From Sulfotelmatobacter sp963788225 (lineage in GTDB: Bacteria > Acidobacteriota > Terriglobia > Terriglobales > Acidobacteriaceae): a stretch of 64,000 nt of DNA. Made by a program: the position numbers and the translations under genes. Positions 23,921-32,075 of the stretch are shown piece after piece. The stretch is from positions 1,142,174-1,206,173 of the forward strand of contig CAWBGI010000001.1 in NCBI GenBank assembly GCA_963788225.1, given 5' to 3'. Each line of letters begins with the position of its first letter. Positions within the stretch are counted from its first letter, which is position 1. The notes below the pieces were generated by a model. That model was not told the DNA's origin. It ran no database searches and saw only the letters and a program-made list of their open reading frames with translations.

Positions 23921-24468
23921 ATGCTCAGTAAATTGCCAAACGTTTTAATTTCGTCGGCCTGTCTTCTATTGCTTTCGACTTCCTGTTTTGCCCAATTCAA
24001 GCATCGACCCGCTCCGAGCCAAGAAGATTCCTTACGACAATTCTTAAGAGATTACGCTAGAGATTCCGATGCCAAGAAAGCGACCAGATACGATCCCGCC
24101 TTCGTCGATCTTAAAGATGACGGGGCAGATGAGGTTATTGTGTACCTCTCAGGAAACGGCTGGTGCGGCAGCGGCGGCTGCACAACGCCAATATTGGCGC
24201 CTGAAGGACCGTCGTACAGAGTCGTTACGAAAATCACGATCGCGCGTCCTCCGGTTCGAGTTCTAACGAGCAGATCAAACGGCTGGCACAACATAAGCGT
24301 CCAGGTGCGCGGCGGAGGCGTTCCCCTGGTTATGAGGCGGAACTGATGTTTGACGGAAACTCTTACCCCAACAATCCTTCCACTCCACCGGCCCGGGAGT
24401 TGTCGGGTAAGAACACCGGGGAAGTGGTTATGCCCTACGACGGCGAAGGCACGCCGCTTTACCACTAG
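23921..24468 (+). pseudogene. Secreted protein gene with a frameshift
   Basis: Codons 1-137 encode a signal peptide (LISSACLLLLSTSCFAQ) and a domain with YDPAFVDLKDDGADEVIVYL, GNGWCGSGGCTT and HNISVQVRGGGVP. The frame then ends at 24346. From 24328 a different frame continues sensibly: GYEAELMFDGNSYPNNPS through TGEVVMPYDGEGTPLYH, stop 24466-24468. Acidobacterial relatives run continuously across this point, so one base was gained (or two lost) in GTTCCCCTGGT at 24320-24330. It is either a pseudogene or a base error. Flanked by inverted heptad arrays. Confidence 0.7.
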
Positions 24469-24505
24469 TTCTAAATTTCCGGCAGCGATGATTGACCCAA
24501 ATCAT

Positions 24506-24539
24506 AAGCTAAGAGCTAAAGGCTAAGAGCTAACAGCTT
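24506..24539. repeat. Heptad array AGCTAAG-type, right arm
   Basis: Units AGCTAAG, AGCTAAA, GGCTAAG, AGCTAAC; inverted partner of 23866-23898. It covers the region where the HAD gene's ribosome-binding site should be. Confidence 0.85.
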
Positions 24540-25230
24540 GCTCCCTCAAACCCTCCTCATCGACGCCGACGATACGCTCTGGGAGAACAACGTTTACTTT
24601 GAGCGGGCCATTGCAAAGTTCATTTCGTTTCTCAATCATCACGAGTTTTCGCCCGAGCAGGTGCGCGAAGTACTCAACGATGTGGAGCGGGAATGCATTG
24701 TGACGCACGGTTACGGACTGCACAGCTTTGCGCACGCGCTGGTGTACACGTTCGAGCGGCTCAGCGTGCAGCCGGTCACGCCCGAGTTGCATGCGCAGAT
24801 CACAAGTTTTGCCCACACGATTGAAAATCATCCGATTGAGTTCTTGCCGGAGGTTCCTGAGACTCTTGACTACCTCTCCACGCGGCATCGTCTCATTCTC
24901 GTGACCAAGGGGGCGATGGCGGAGCAATCGGGAAAGATCGAGCGCTCGGGGTTGAAGGGATATTTCGCGGCCACCGAGATTGTCGCTGAAAAGAATTCCG
25001 CGGTCTACCATTCTCTGGTCGAGAAGTATGAAGTCGCGCGCGATTCCACATGGATGGTCGGCAACAGCCCTAAGTCGGACATCAATCCGGCGCTGGCTGC
25101 GGGATTGCACGCGGTTTTTATTCCTCACGGGGATACGTGGATACTGGAACATGAAGAAGTGAATGCGGCGCCGGCATCGCAGCGGCTGCTGATTGTGGGA
25201 AGGTTCGCGGAGTTGCGGGAGCACTTCTGA
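24538..25230 (+). CDS. HAD-superfamily hydrolase
   Basis: 230 residues. HAD motifs are all visible: motif I LLIDADDTLWENN (Asp nucleophile and DxDDT), motif II LILVTKG, motif III Lys in EIVAEKNSAVYHSLVEK, motif IV GNSPKSDINPALAAGL. A helical cap lies at residues 20-95. Likely a small-molecule phosphatase; substrate unknown. The start appears to be TTG at 24538, immediately after a heptad array, with no SD visible, so the array may have replaced the original leader. Confidence 0.83.
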   Translation: MLPQTLLIDADDTLWENNVYFERAIAKFISFLNHHEFSPEQVREVLNDVERECIVTHGYGLHSFAHALVYTFERLSVQPVTPELHAQITSFAHTIENHPIEFLPEVPETLDYLSTRHRLILVTKGAMAEQSGKIERSGLKGYFAATEIVAEKNSAVYHSLVEKYEVARDSTWMVGNSPKSDINPALAAGLHAVFIPHGDTWILEHEEVNAAPASQRLLIVGRFAELREHF

Positions 25231-25302
25231 GCGCAGCGAACCGTCAGAAAAGCTGTTCATTAGCATTCGAGAAAATCAAAATCTCAAGATTTTGGCGTTC
25301 GT

Positions 25303-25371
25303 GGAATCCACCCCTTCGGCAAGCTCAGGGCGGGCTTTTGCGCAAAGAACGCGCAAAGATGGGGCACCCAG
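25303..25371. repeat. Dispersed CCTTCGGCAAGCTCAGGGC-type element
   Basis: Contains CCCCTTCGGCAAGCTCAGGG, the hairpin TTTTGCGCAAAGAACGCGCAAA and GGGGCACCC. The same composite recurs at 43271-43332, 54108-54177 and in part at 57772-57870. Non-coding here. Confidence 0.65.
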
Positions 25372-25435
25372 ACGCGATCACACCGTACGCCGTCTGCCAG
25401 CACCAAACTAACCAACAACCAGGCCTCGCGGCGCG

Positions 25436-26740
25436 TTGTTCGCGCGTGCTACGCTCATTCTGCTCAGCGTTCTCGCACCACTCGTCTTGGCCGTGGAGAC
25501 CAACAATTTCCGCAGGCTGTTGCGCACCGTGGAGGCTCTCTCCGATCTGGGGCCCGAGCTCACGGCGGAGCGCGAATTTTCGGACACTGCGCGCCGCATG
25601 CTGACCGCAGTCATGGAAGCGGCCGGGGCGCGCGAGGGCGCGCTTTTCGTTTTCAACGAGAAGCCCACCATGCTGACTTCTGTGGTGGCCGACGGCTTCG
25701 CCATGCTGCCTGAGCCGGCGATTATTCCTCTTCTGCCCAAGCACGCGCACGCTCTGACCGCGGCTCGCGGGCCGATCGTGTTGAACGCTTCCACGTATTC
25801 GATCTTCCTCAGCTCCAACGGTAACGTGGCGCCCGAACTTTTCAAGTGCCTTGCGCCGCTCAAAGCGTCTGGCAAACTGGCGGGCGTTGTCGCGCTGGGA
25901 CGCCGACCGGGCGATGCACCCTACGAAGACGCCGAACTCGATGCCATGGACTTGCTGTGCAACTACATTGGGCTGGCGGTGCAGAACCACGCGCTCACGC
26001 AGACGCTGGCGCAGCGCGTGACCGAAAACTTGCGGCTGATGGCGTCGCTGCACGGTTTCTACGACACGGCGCTCGAGGCGTTCGCGACCGCGATTGATGT
26101 GAAGCATGTCAACATTCATGGCCACTCGCTGCGCGTAGGCCGCTATGCTGCCGCAATCGGCGAGGCTATGGGCGTCGACCCCGGCGAAGTGGCTGCGCTG
26201 CGCAGCGCCGGATATCTGCACGACATAGGCAAGGTGGCGGTCGACCGCCGCCTGTTCAGCAAGCCCGAGGCCCTGAACGCCGAGGAGTTCCGCGAGATGG
26301 CGGACCACACCGTGGTCGGGCATCAGATTGTGAGCAGCGTACAGTTTCCCTGGCCGAAAATTCACGAGGCGGTGCGCTGGCATCACGAGCGCAGCGACGG
26401 TTCCGGTTACCCCGACGCTCTGGGCGCAGACGACCTGCCCTTGCCGGTGCGCATCATGGCCCTGGCCGATACTTTCGATGCCATGACCAGCGTGCGTCCC
26501 TATCGCGAATCGCTTTCGCTGGGCAGTGCGTTGAGCGACTTGGTGCGCATGTCTCCGCAAAAATACGATCCCAACGTGGTGCAGGCTTTGCTGATCCAGG
26601 TTAGGCGCGATGCCGTGGGCAGCAACCGAACCCCGCTTGTCTCTGACCATATGACGGTCAACATCGCTCCTGGCGACGTTGACCAGTTGGCCGCGACTTT
26701 GCAGCACAAGGTGTCGCGGGGAAAAATATATTTGACTTAA
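25436..26740 (+). CDS. GAF-HD-GYP domain protein (cyclic-di-GMP phosphodiesterase)
   Basis: 434 residues. A short hydrophobic N-terminus, a GAF-type sensor domain (about 35-190), then HD-GYP (about 225-415) with HSLRVGRYAAAIGEAMGV, the HD pair in AGYLHDIGKVAV, the second His region HTVVGHQIV, and the GYP loop HHERSDGSGYPDAL. It should hydrolyse cyclic di-GMP. The start is TTG at 25436, only 9 codons after an upstream stop, and no SD is seen; the N-terminus may have been trimmed by the repeat just upstream. Confidence 0.85.
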   Translation: MFARATLILLSVLAPLVLAVETNNFRRLLRTVEALSDLGPELTAEREFSDTARRMLTAVMEAAGAREGALFVFNEKPTMLTSVVADGFAMLPEPAIIPLLPKHAHALTAARGPIVLNASTYSIFLSSNGNVAPELFKCLAPLKASGKLAGVVALGRRPGDAPYEDAELDAMDLLCNYIGLAVQNHALTQTLAQRVTENLRLMASLHGFYDTALEAFATAIDVKHVNIHGHSLRVGRYAAAIGEAMGVDPGEVAALRSAGYLHDIGKVAVDRRLFSKPEALNAEEFREMADHTVVGHQIVSSVQFPWPKIHEAVRWHHERSDGSGYPDALGADDLPLPVRIMALADTFDAMTSVRPYRESLSLGSALSDLVRMSPQKYDPNVVQALLIQVRRDAVGSNRTPLVSDHMTVNIAPGDVDQLAATLQHKVSRGKIYLT

Positions 26741-26741
26741 T

Positions 26742-26775
26742 CAGCTTCTGGCTCCTGGCTTCTGGCCCCTGACTT
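26742..26775. repeat. Heptad array CTTCTGG-type
   Basis: Units CTTCTGG, CTCCTGG, CTTCTGG, CCCCTGA with a 7-nt period just after the HD-GYP stop. No inverted partner was found nearby. Confidence 0.7.
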
Positions 26776-26875
26776 CCTGCCCTCGATTTCATTGGTAAAT
26801 CATGGTCAGCAACCTTTTCTGCCTCTCCGGGTTGATAATTAGAAGAGTTTGTCTGGTTTGCCTGTGGGGGTCCTC

Positions 26876-29014
26876 ATGCGTTTGGGCCGCACGAAGTTTT
26901 TCGCCTGCCTTTTCTTTTTCAGCCTGGCGTGTACGGTTCCACAGGTGCTGGCTGGAAAGAAAGAGGCGGCGGCATCCGGCCCCAACCACAATGCTCAGCG
27001 GCGCGCTTTGCACGCGCTCAATCGGCTGACTTTCGGCCCGCGCCCCGGCGATGTGCAGCGAGTAATGGCGATGGGCGTCGACCAGTGGATTGACCTGCAG
27101 TTGCATCCCAAGAGAATTGACGATAGTGCCCTCGACGCCCGCCTGGCGCCACTGCGCACCCTGCATATGAGTGCGAATGAGATTGCGGAAAACTTCCCGG
27201 ACGGGCAAGAGATCAATCAAGTGATGAAAGGCAAGCGGGCCATGCCATCCGATCCGGGGCGGCGCGCAATTTTCCAGGTGCAGCTCGCGCGGCTCGAGGC
27301 GCGAAAGGCGAAGAAAGAAGAAGCCGGCAAGGATGCGGGCGCAGCCGCGACTCCGGAAAAGGCGGGCAGCACCGCAGGCGAAAAATCAGCAGACGGCGCC
27401 CGCACCACGGATAGTCCCGCAATGAATGAGGCGATGGGCGACACGATGAACTCCAGCGATGGCAATGACGCGACCATGGCGGCTGCGGCGGCGCCGAAGA
27501 AACTGACGCCTCAAGAAAAACAACAGGCGCGACTGCGCGACGAGAAACTCAACGCTACCCAGGAAGCCGCGCAACTGGCAAGCCTTCCGCCGGACGAGCG
27601 TTTCAAGAAAATTCTCGGGATGCCGGTCGCGGAGAAGGTTTTAGCTGCCGACTCGCTGCGCGGGGGCAAAGCGCCGGAGTTGCTCGAAGGCCTGAACCCA
27701 AAACAAAGGGAGACTGTGCTCGCCATGAACAACCCGGCGGGCGTGGTCACGGGTGAACTGGCGCAGGCGAAACTTCTGCGCGCCATTTACAGCGACCGCC
27801 AGCTCGAAGAGGTGATGACCGACTTCTGGTTTAACCACTTCAACGTGTTCGTCGAAAAGGGGCTGGACCGCCTGATGCTGACGAGCTATGAGCGCGATGT
27901 TATCCGCCCGCATGCGCTTGGCAAATTCGAGGATTTGCTGGTGGCCACGGCGAAAAGTCCGGCGATGTTGTTTTATCTGGATAACTGGTTGAGTGTTGGG
28001 CCGGACTCCGCGAGAGCTTTAGGGATTCCGGCCCATCCCAACCCCAACGTGCGCTATCAGCGTCCGCGGCCCAAGCAAGGCAAAAGCACGCCCGGCCTCA
28101 ATGAAAATTACGGACGCGAGCTTCTGGAACTGCACACCCTGAGCGTGAACGGAGGCTATTCGCAGCGCGATGTCACTGAAGTTGCGAAGGTTTTTACGGG
28201 ATGGACCATTGATAACCCGGCGCAAGGCGGCGGCTTCAAGTTCGATCCCCGCATGCACGAGCCCGGGCCTAAGTTCGTGCTGGGACACAAGATCAAGGAC
28301 AAGGGCGAAAGCGAGGGCGTGGAAGTGCTCCACCGGCTGGCGACGAGCCCACGGACGGCGCATTTTATTTCGCTGAAGCTCGCGCAACGATTTGTTTCCG
28401 ACGATCCGCCTCCGGCGCTGATCGATCGGATGGCGAAAACCTTTTTGAAAAAAAAGGGCGACATCCGCGAAGTGCTTAGCGCTTTGTTTCATTCGCCCGA
28501 GTTTTGGGATGACGAAACTTACCGTGCGAAGGTGAAGACGCCTCTGGAATTCGTAGCTTCCGCAGTGCGAGCCACGGGCGCCGAGGTTGAAGACGCGGTG
28601 CCTCTGACCCGGCAACTCAACAACATGGGCATGCCGCTTTACGGCGCGCAGCCGCCCACGGGCTACTCCATGAAAGCGGAAACGTGGGTCAGTTCTTCCG
28701 CGCTGCTCAACCGCATGAATTTTGCGTTAGCATTGACCAGCGGCAAGATCAAGGGCGTGAAAGCGGACGCGGCGCAACTGGCGGGTGGCAGTCTTCCGTT
28801 GCCGGATACGACTGCAACGCTATCAACACTGGAAACGCATCTGATTGCGGGCGGCGTGTCACAACAAACGCACGATTCGATCGCGGCGCAGATTGAGGCT
28901 ACACGAAAGAACGTAGCGCAGCAGAAGCCCGGCAAGGCCGATGCAGCACGCTCTCCGGACGTGAACACGATTGCGGGATTGCTGCTGGGTTCGCCGGAGT
29001 TTCAGAGAAGATAG
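26876..29014 (+). CDS. DUF1800 family secreted protein
   Basis: 712 residues from ATG 26876 with GGGGG upstream. A signal peptide (KFFACLFFFSLACTVPQVLA) is followed by RALHALNRLTFGPRPGDVQR, the family start. A low-complexity Ala/Lys/Glu insert spans about 120-250. The core then runs ELAQAKLLRAIYSDRQLEEV, MTDFWFNHFNVF, LNENYGRELLELHTLSVNGG and TGWTIDNP. DUF1800 genes nearly always precede a DUF1501 gene, as here. Their joint role is unknown, probably extracytoplasmic. The stop overlaps a heptad array. Confidence 0.9.
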   Translation: MRLGRTKFFACLFFFSLACTVPQVLAGKKEAAASGPNHNAQRRALHALNRLTFGPRPGDVQRVMAMGVDQWIDLQLHPKRIDDSALDARLAPLRTLHMSANEIAENFPDGQEINQVMKGKRAMPSDPGRRAIFQVQLARLEARKAKKEEAGKDAGAAATPEKAGSTAGEKSADGARTTDSPAMNEAMGDTMNSSDGNDATMAAAAAPKKLTPQEKQQARLRDEKLNATQEAAQLASLPPDERFKKILGMPVAEKVLAADSLRGGKAPELLEGLNPKQRETVLAMNNPAGVVTGELAQAKLLRAIYSDRQLEEVMTDFWFNHFNVFVEKGLDRLMLTSYERDVIRPHALGKFEDLLVATAKSPAMLFYLDNWLSVGPDSARALGIPAHPNPNVRYQRPRPKQGKSTPGLNENYGRELLELHTLSVNGGYSQRDVTEVAKVFTGWTIDNPAQGGGFKFDPRMHEPGPKFVLGHKIKDKGESEGVEVLHRLATSPRTAHFISLKLAQRFVSDDPPPALIDRMAKTFLKKKGDIREVLSALFHSPEFWDDETYRAKVKTPLEFVASAVRATGAEVEDAVPLTRQLNNMGMPLYGAQPPTGYSMKAETWVSSSALLNRMNFALALTSGKIKGVKADAAQLAGGSLPLPDTTATLSTLETHLIAGGVSQQTHDSIAAQIEATRKNVAQQKPGKADAARSPDVNTIAGLLLGSPEFQRR

Positions 29015-29117
29015 CTTTTAGCCATTAGCTTTTAGCTTGAACCCCATGGCTCCGGAGATGCGGACTAAAGCAGTGGGGGCGAGCTTGGGCTAAGAGCTAA
29101 AGGCTAAGAGCTAGGAG
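29011..29117. repeat. Heptad inverted repeat pair between DUF1800 and DUF1501
   Basis: Left arm 29011-29040 (TAGCTTT, TAGCCAT, TAGCTTT, TAGCTTG) and right arm 29087-29117 (GGCTAAG, AGCTAAA, GGCTAAG, AGCTAGG) are inverted copies around a 46-nt spacer. The right arm contributes the TAGGAG that serves as SD for the DUF1501 gene. Confidence 0.85.
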
Positions 29118-29126
29118 TTGCTTTCT

Positions 29127-30371
29127 ATGTCAACCACTCGTCGCGTCTTTCTTCGCAATAGCGCTCTTGCCGTTGTCGGTACGGCGGCGGTGCCTAGCTT
29201 TCTTGCTCGCGCCGCTCTGGGTGCGGCTCAGCCGGGCGTGCGCACCAAGCGGCTTGTGGTGATCTTTCAGCGCGGCGCCGCCGACGGCTTGAACATCGTG
29301 ATCCCTCACGCCGAGCCGCAATATTACGCCATGCGGCCGAGCATCAATATTCCACGCAAGGCCGTGCTCGATCTCGATGGATTTTTTGGCCTGCACCCTT
29401 CGCTCGCATCTTTCCAGCCGCTCTGGCAGCAACGTCATCTCGCGATTGTGCACGCCGCCGGATCGCCTGACCCCAGCCGCTCCCACTTCGATGCGCAGGA
29501 TTTCATGGAGGCCGGGACTCCGGGCGTCAAGTCCACAGAAGACGGATGGCTCAACCGCTCGCTGCGCAACCTGCCGCATCCGGCGCAGAAAACGGCGTTC
29601 CAGGCCATCGCCATGGGGCCGTCGATCCCCCGCATTTTGAGTGGGGGCGAGCCCGCGATCGCAATGAATAACATCAACGATTTCGCGGTCGGGGGCCGCG
29701 GCCAGAAACCATCCCCGGTCGCGAACACGTTCGAGGCCATGTACGACCACTCCGTCGACACCGTGCTTCACGGCACCGGCGAAGAAACATTTGACGCGGT
29801 CAAGATGTTGAGATCTGCGGATCCGTCGAAGTACAAGCCCGCGCCCGGCGCCGATTATCCCAAAGGACGATTCGGCGACAGCCTGCGCCAGCTTGCTCAG
29901 CTCATCAAGGCGAACCTGGGCGTGCAGGTGGCGTTTGCCGACATTGGCGGATGGGACCATCACGTCAACGAAGGCGCGACCGAAGGCCAGATCGCCACCG
30001 TGCTGCGCGACTTCTCGCAAGCGCTCGCTGCGTTCTGGACCGATCTCGGAGATCTCGGCGAAGACACCGTGGTCGTGACCATGTCGGAATTCGGCCGCAC
30101 CGCGCGCGAGAACGGCAATCGAGGCACCGACCACGGCCACGCCAATGTGATGTTCGTGCTCGGCGGGCCGGTGAAAGGCGGAAAAGTTTACGGACGCTGG
30201 CCGGGGCTCGATCAATCGCAACTCTACGAAGGCCGCGATCTGGCGTTGACCACCGATTTTCGGCAGGTGCTTGGTGAGGCCGTTGCGCGGCACATGGGGA
30301 ATAAGAATCTGAATGAAGTGTTTCCGGGGTACGGGAATCAGCCGGGAAAATTCTTAAGGTTTCTGGGATAG
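29127..30371 (+). CDS. DUF1501 family protein with Tat signal
   Basis: 414 residues from ATG 29127, SD TAGGAG 10 nt upstream. The N-terminus TTRRVFLRNSALAVVGTAAV is a twin-arginine signal. The alkaline-phosphatase-like fold is suggested by RLVVIFQRGAADGLNIVIPH, SRSHFDAQDFMEAGTPG, DIGGWDHHVNEG, VVVTMSEFGRTARENGNRGT and DHGHANVMFVLGG. It pairs with the DUF1800 gene. Exported folded to the periplasm; activity unknown. Its 3' end overlaps the convergent hydrolase-like gene by 34 nt. Confidence 0.9.
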   Translation: MSTTRRVFLRNSALAVVGTAAVPSFLARAALGAAQPGVRTKRLVVIFQRGAADGLNIVIPHAEPQYYAMRPSINIPRKAVLDLDGFFGLHPSLASFQPLWQQRHLAIVHAAGSPDPSRSHFDAQDFMEAGTPGVKSTEDGWLNRSLRNLPHPAQKTAFQAIAMGPSIPRILSGGEPAIAMNNINDFAVGGRGQKPSPVANTFEAMYDHSVDTVLHGTGEETFDAVKMLRSADPSKYKPAPGADYPKGRFGDSLRQLAQLIKANLGVQVAFADIGGWDHHVNEGATEGQIATVLRDFSQALAAFWTDLGDLGEDTVVVTMSEFGRTARENGNRGTDHGHANVMFVLGGPVKGGKVYGRWPGLDQSQLYEGRDLALTTDFRQVLGEAVARHMGNKNLNEVFPGYGNQPGKFLRFLG

Positions 30372-30916
30372 CGCCGCCGCAGAGTTGACACTAAGGCACT
30401 GTCGGCTTTTGCCGACACCATCTCCAGCGGAGAGAATCCTCTCTTCCATGCCAACCAGAGTGTGATCAGCACGAGCACGATCGTGAGCAGAATATTCGGC
30501 CACGCGTTCAGTCCCCACTGCCCTCGCCAGACAAGTTGCAGCGACGACGAGAATGGCGCGAGATACGGAATCGGCCACTGATAACCATCGGGGCCACGCG
30601 AGCCCAGCATGTCTTCGAACAGATGGATGTGAAAACTCAGGAGAGCGAGTAGTCCCGTCTTCCACTTCTGCGTAGCGAGTGCGAATGCGATCACCGCTAT
30701 CACCAGCGCGAATGCCAGATTATGCAGAGAGTGATGATACAGAGAAAACCACAATAGGGGGTGAGCCGAGTTTCGCGTTAGCAGCTCCGGAATAATGCCG
30801 AGGCCGTCGATGTCCGGCGCAACGCAGGCGAGCGTCACGAGGGCGCGGTCTCTTCGGTCAAGGCCGAAGCAGTTGGCAAAGACCCATCCGGTGAAAAAAT
30901 GAGTGACCGGACTCAT
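30338..30916 (-). CDS. YdjM/DUF457-type membrane metal-dependent hydrolase
   Basis: 192 residues. MSPVTHFFTGWVFANCFGLD, the acidic VAPDIDGLGI, and HHSLHNLAFALVIAV, then HIHLFEDMLGSRGPDGY fit the inner-membrane metal-dependent hydrolase family in which His and Asp residues at the membrane face bind metal. Four to five TM helices. Substrate unknown. The C-terminal basic tail (TLRRRYPRNLKNF) overlaps the DUF1501 3' end on the other strand. Confidence 0.82.
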   Translation of the reverse strand: MSPVTHFFTGWVFANCFGLDRRDRALVTLACVAPDIDGLGIIPELLTRNSAHPLLWFSLYHHSLHNLAFALVIAVIAFALATQKWKTGLLALLSFHIHLFEDMLGSRGPDGYQWPIPYLAPFSSSLQLVWRGQWGLNAWPNILLTIVLVLITLWLAWKRGFSPLEMVSAKADSALVSTLRRRYPRNLKNFPG

Positions 30917-30931
30917 GAGAGTTCGATGCGT

Positions 30932-31010
30932 CCCAAGGGCTTAAAGCCCGCCTGATGAGGAACTGCTTTATCGCAGCGTTGGAAACGCTGCGCCACCCAA
31001 AAGCAATGTC
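30932..31010. repeat. Dispersed GGGCTTAAAGCCC-type repeat
   Basis: Upstream of the hydrolase gene: GGGCTTAAAGCCCGCCTGATG, then GCAGCGTTGGAAACGCTGC (a perfect hairpin) and GCCACCC. Related to 15536-15621, 34385-34480 and 53463-53569. Confidence 0.55.
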
Positions 31011-31022
31011 TTGCATGAATTT

Positions 31023-31331
31023 CTAGATTTCAACCAGCACATCGCCATTTTCAATCTTCAGCGGATACACCGCAACCTTCGCGCTAGGATTTTGCACGGC
31101 CTCGCCGGTCTTCGGATCCCACGCCCAGCCGTGCCACGGGCACACCAGCTTGCCGCCTTCGATCATTCCCTGCCCCAGCGGCCCGCCACGGTGCAGGCAG
31201 ACGTTGTCCATGGCGCTGTAGGCGCCGTTTACGTTGGCAATGCAGATTGTCTTCGCGCTGCAGGGGAATTCTTTGGCTTCGTCGGCGGGCGGGAGTTCGG
31301 ATTCGGTGGTGAGCTTGGTGAAGGTTGGCAT
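31023..31331 (-). CDS. Rieske [2Fe-2S] ferredoxin-like protein
   Basis: 102 residues, the length of a stand-alone Rieske ferredoxin (BphA3/NirD-like). Cluster ligands are Cys and His in CLHRGGPLGQG and Cys and His in CPWHGWAWD. No signal peptide, so it is cytosolic and probably carries electrons to an oxygenase or reductase. nuoB lies upstream on the same strand, separated by a heptad inverted repeat; no oxygenase gene is nearby. Confidence 0.9.
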   Translation of the reverse strand: MPTFTKLTTESELPPADEAKEFPCSAKTICIANVNGAYSAMDNVCLHRGGPLGQGMIEGGKLVCPWHGWAWDPKTGEAVQNPSAKVAVYPLKIENGDVLVEI

Positions 31332-31340
31332 TGGGAATCT

Positions 31341-31410
31341 GCAATTGGCAATTGGCAGTTAGCTCAAACCAGGGCACCAAATGCTAATTGCCAACTGCCA
31401 ATTGCTTATT
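31341..31410. repeat. Heptad inverted repeat pair GCAATTG-type
   Basis: Left arm 31341-31364 (GCAATTG, GCAATTG, GCAGTTA) and right arm 31380-31410 (TGCTAAT, TGCCAAC, TGCCAAT) are inverted around 15 nt. It lies between nuoB and the Rieske gene and reaches the nuoB stop. Confidence 0.8.
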
Positions 31411-31966
31411 TCGGCTGCAGCGTCTGCGCGATCATGACCTGGCGCTTGAAGTTCTCCAGCATATTCGGATCGAGACGCACTTCGGTGGGCTTCTTGGCCA
31501 GCGTCATGGTATCAATTTTGTCTTGCAGCTTGAGCAGCGCGTAGAAAAGATTCTCTGGTCGCGGCGGGCAGCCGGTGACGTAAACATCCGTGGGCACGAT
31601 TTTGTCCACGCCTTGCAACACGGCATACGTATTGAACGGCCCGCCCACCGACGAACACGCGCCCATCGAGATCACCCACTTCGGGTCGGGCATCTGGTCA
31701 TAGATGCGCTTCACCACCGGCGCCATCTTCAAGGTCACAGTGCCGGCGACGATCATCAAGTCGCTCTGGCGCGGGCTGGGACGGAAAACTTCCGAACCGA
31801 AACGCGCAATGTCGAATCGCGATGTCGACGACGCGATCATCTCGATCGCGCAGCATGCCAGGCCGAACGTCATCGGCCACACCGCGGACTTGCGCGCCCA
31901 GTTGAAGACGTAATCCACCGTGGTGATCAGGAAATTCTTTTCGAACTTGTTTTGCAGCCAGCCCAT
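31406..31966 (-). CDS. nuoB: NADH-quinone oxidoreductase subunit B
   Basis: 186 residues. The N2 cluster ligands are visible: adjacent Cys in TFGLACCAIEMIA, Cys in SMGACSSVGGPFNT and Cys in YVTGCPPRPENLFY. It is the complex I subunit that carries the last Fe-S cluster before quinone, in the peripheral arm. No other nuo gene is in the window, so this is an isolated copy, unlike the usual nuoA-N operon; acidobacteria can have several nuo loci. Confidence 0.93.
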   Translation of the reverse strand: MGWLQNKFEKNFLITTVDYVFNWARKSAVWPMTFGLACCAIEMIASSTSRFDIARFGSEVFRPSPRQSDLMIVAGTVTLKMAPVVKRIYDQMPDPKWVISMGACSSVGGPFNTYAVLQGVDKIVPTDVYVTGCPPRPENLFYALLKLQDKIDTMTLAKKPTEVRLDPNMLENFKRQVMIAQTLQPK

Positions 31967-32075
31967 GCAGCAACCCCGATCTCAAACCTTATTCGAAAAC
32001 GATCACTGCAATTATAGCCCGACCCAACCCCTCAGTTGCCCCCCAGTCGCGACTCAGCTACAAATAGAGTCATTC

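Noticed and set aside
25325..26707. 460-codon minus-strand open frame
   Set aside because: Antisense to the GAF-HD-GYP gene and its upstream repeat; no domain visible.
29130..30293. 388-codon minus-strand open frame
   Set aside because: Antisense to the DUF1501 gene; no domain visible.
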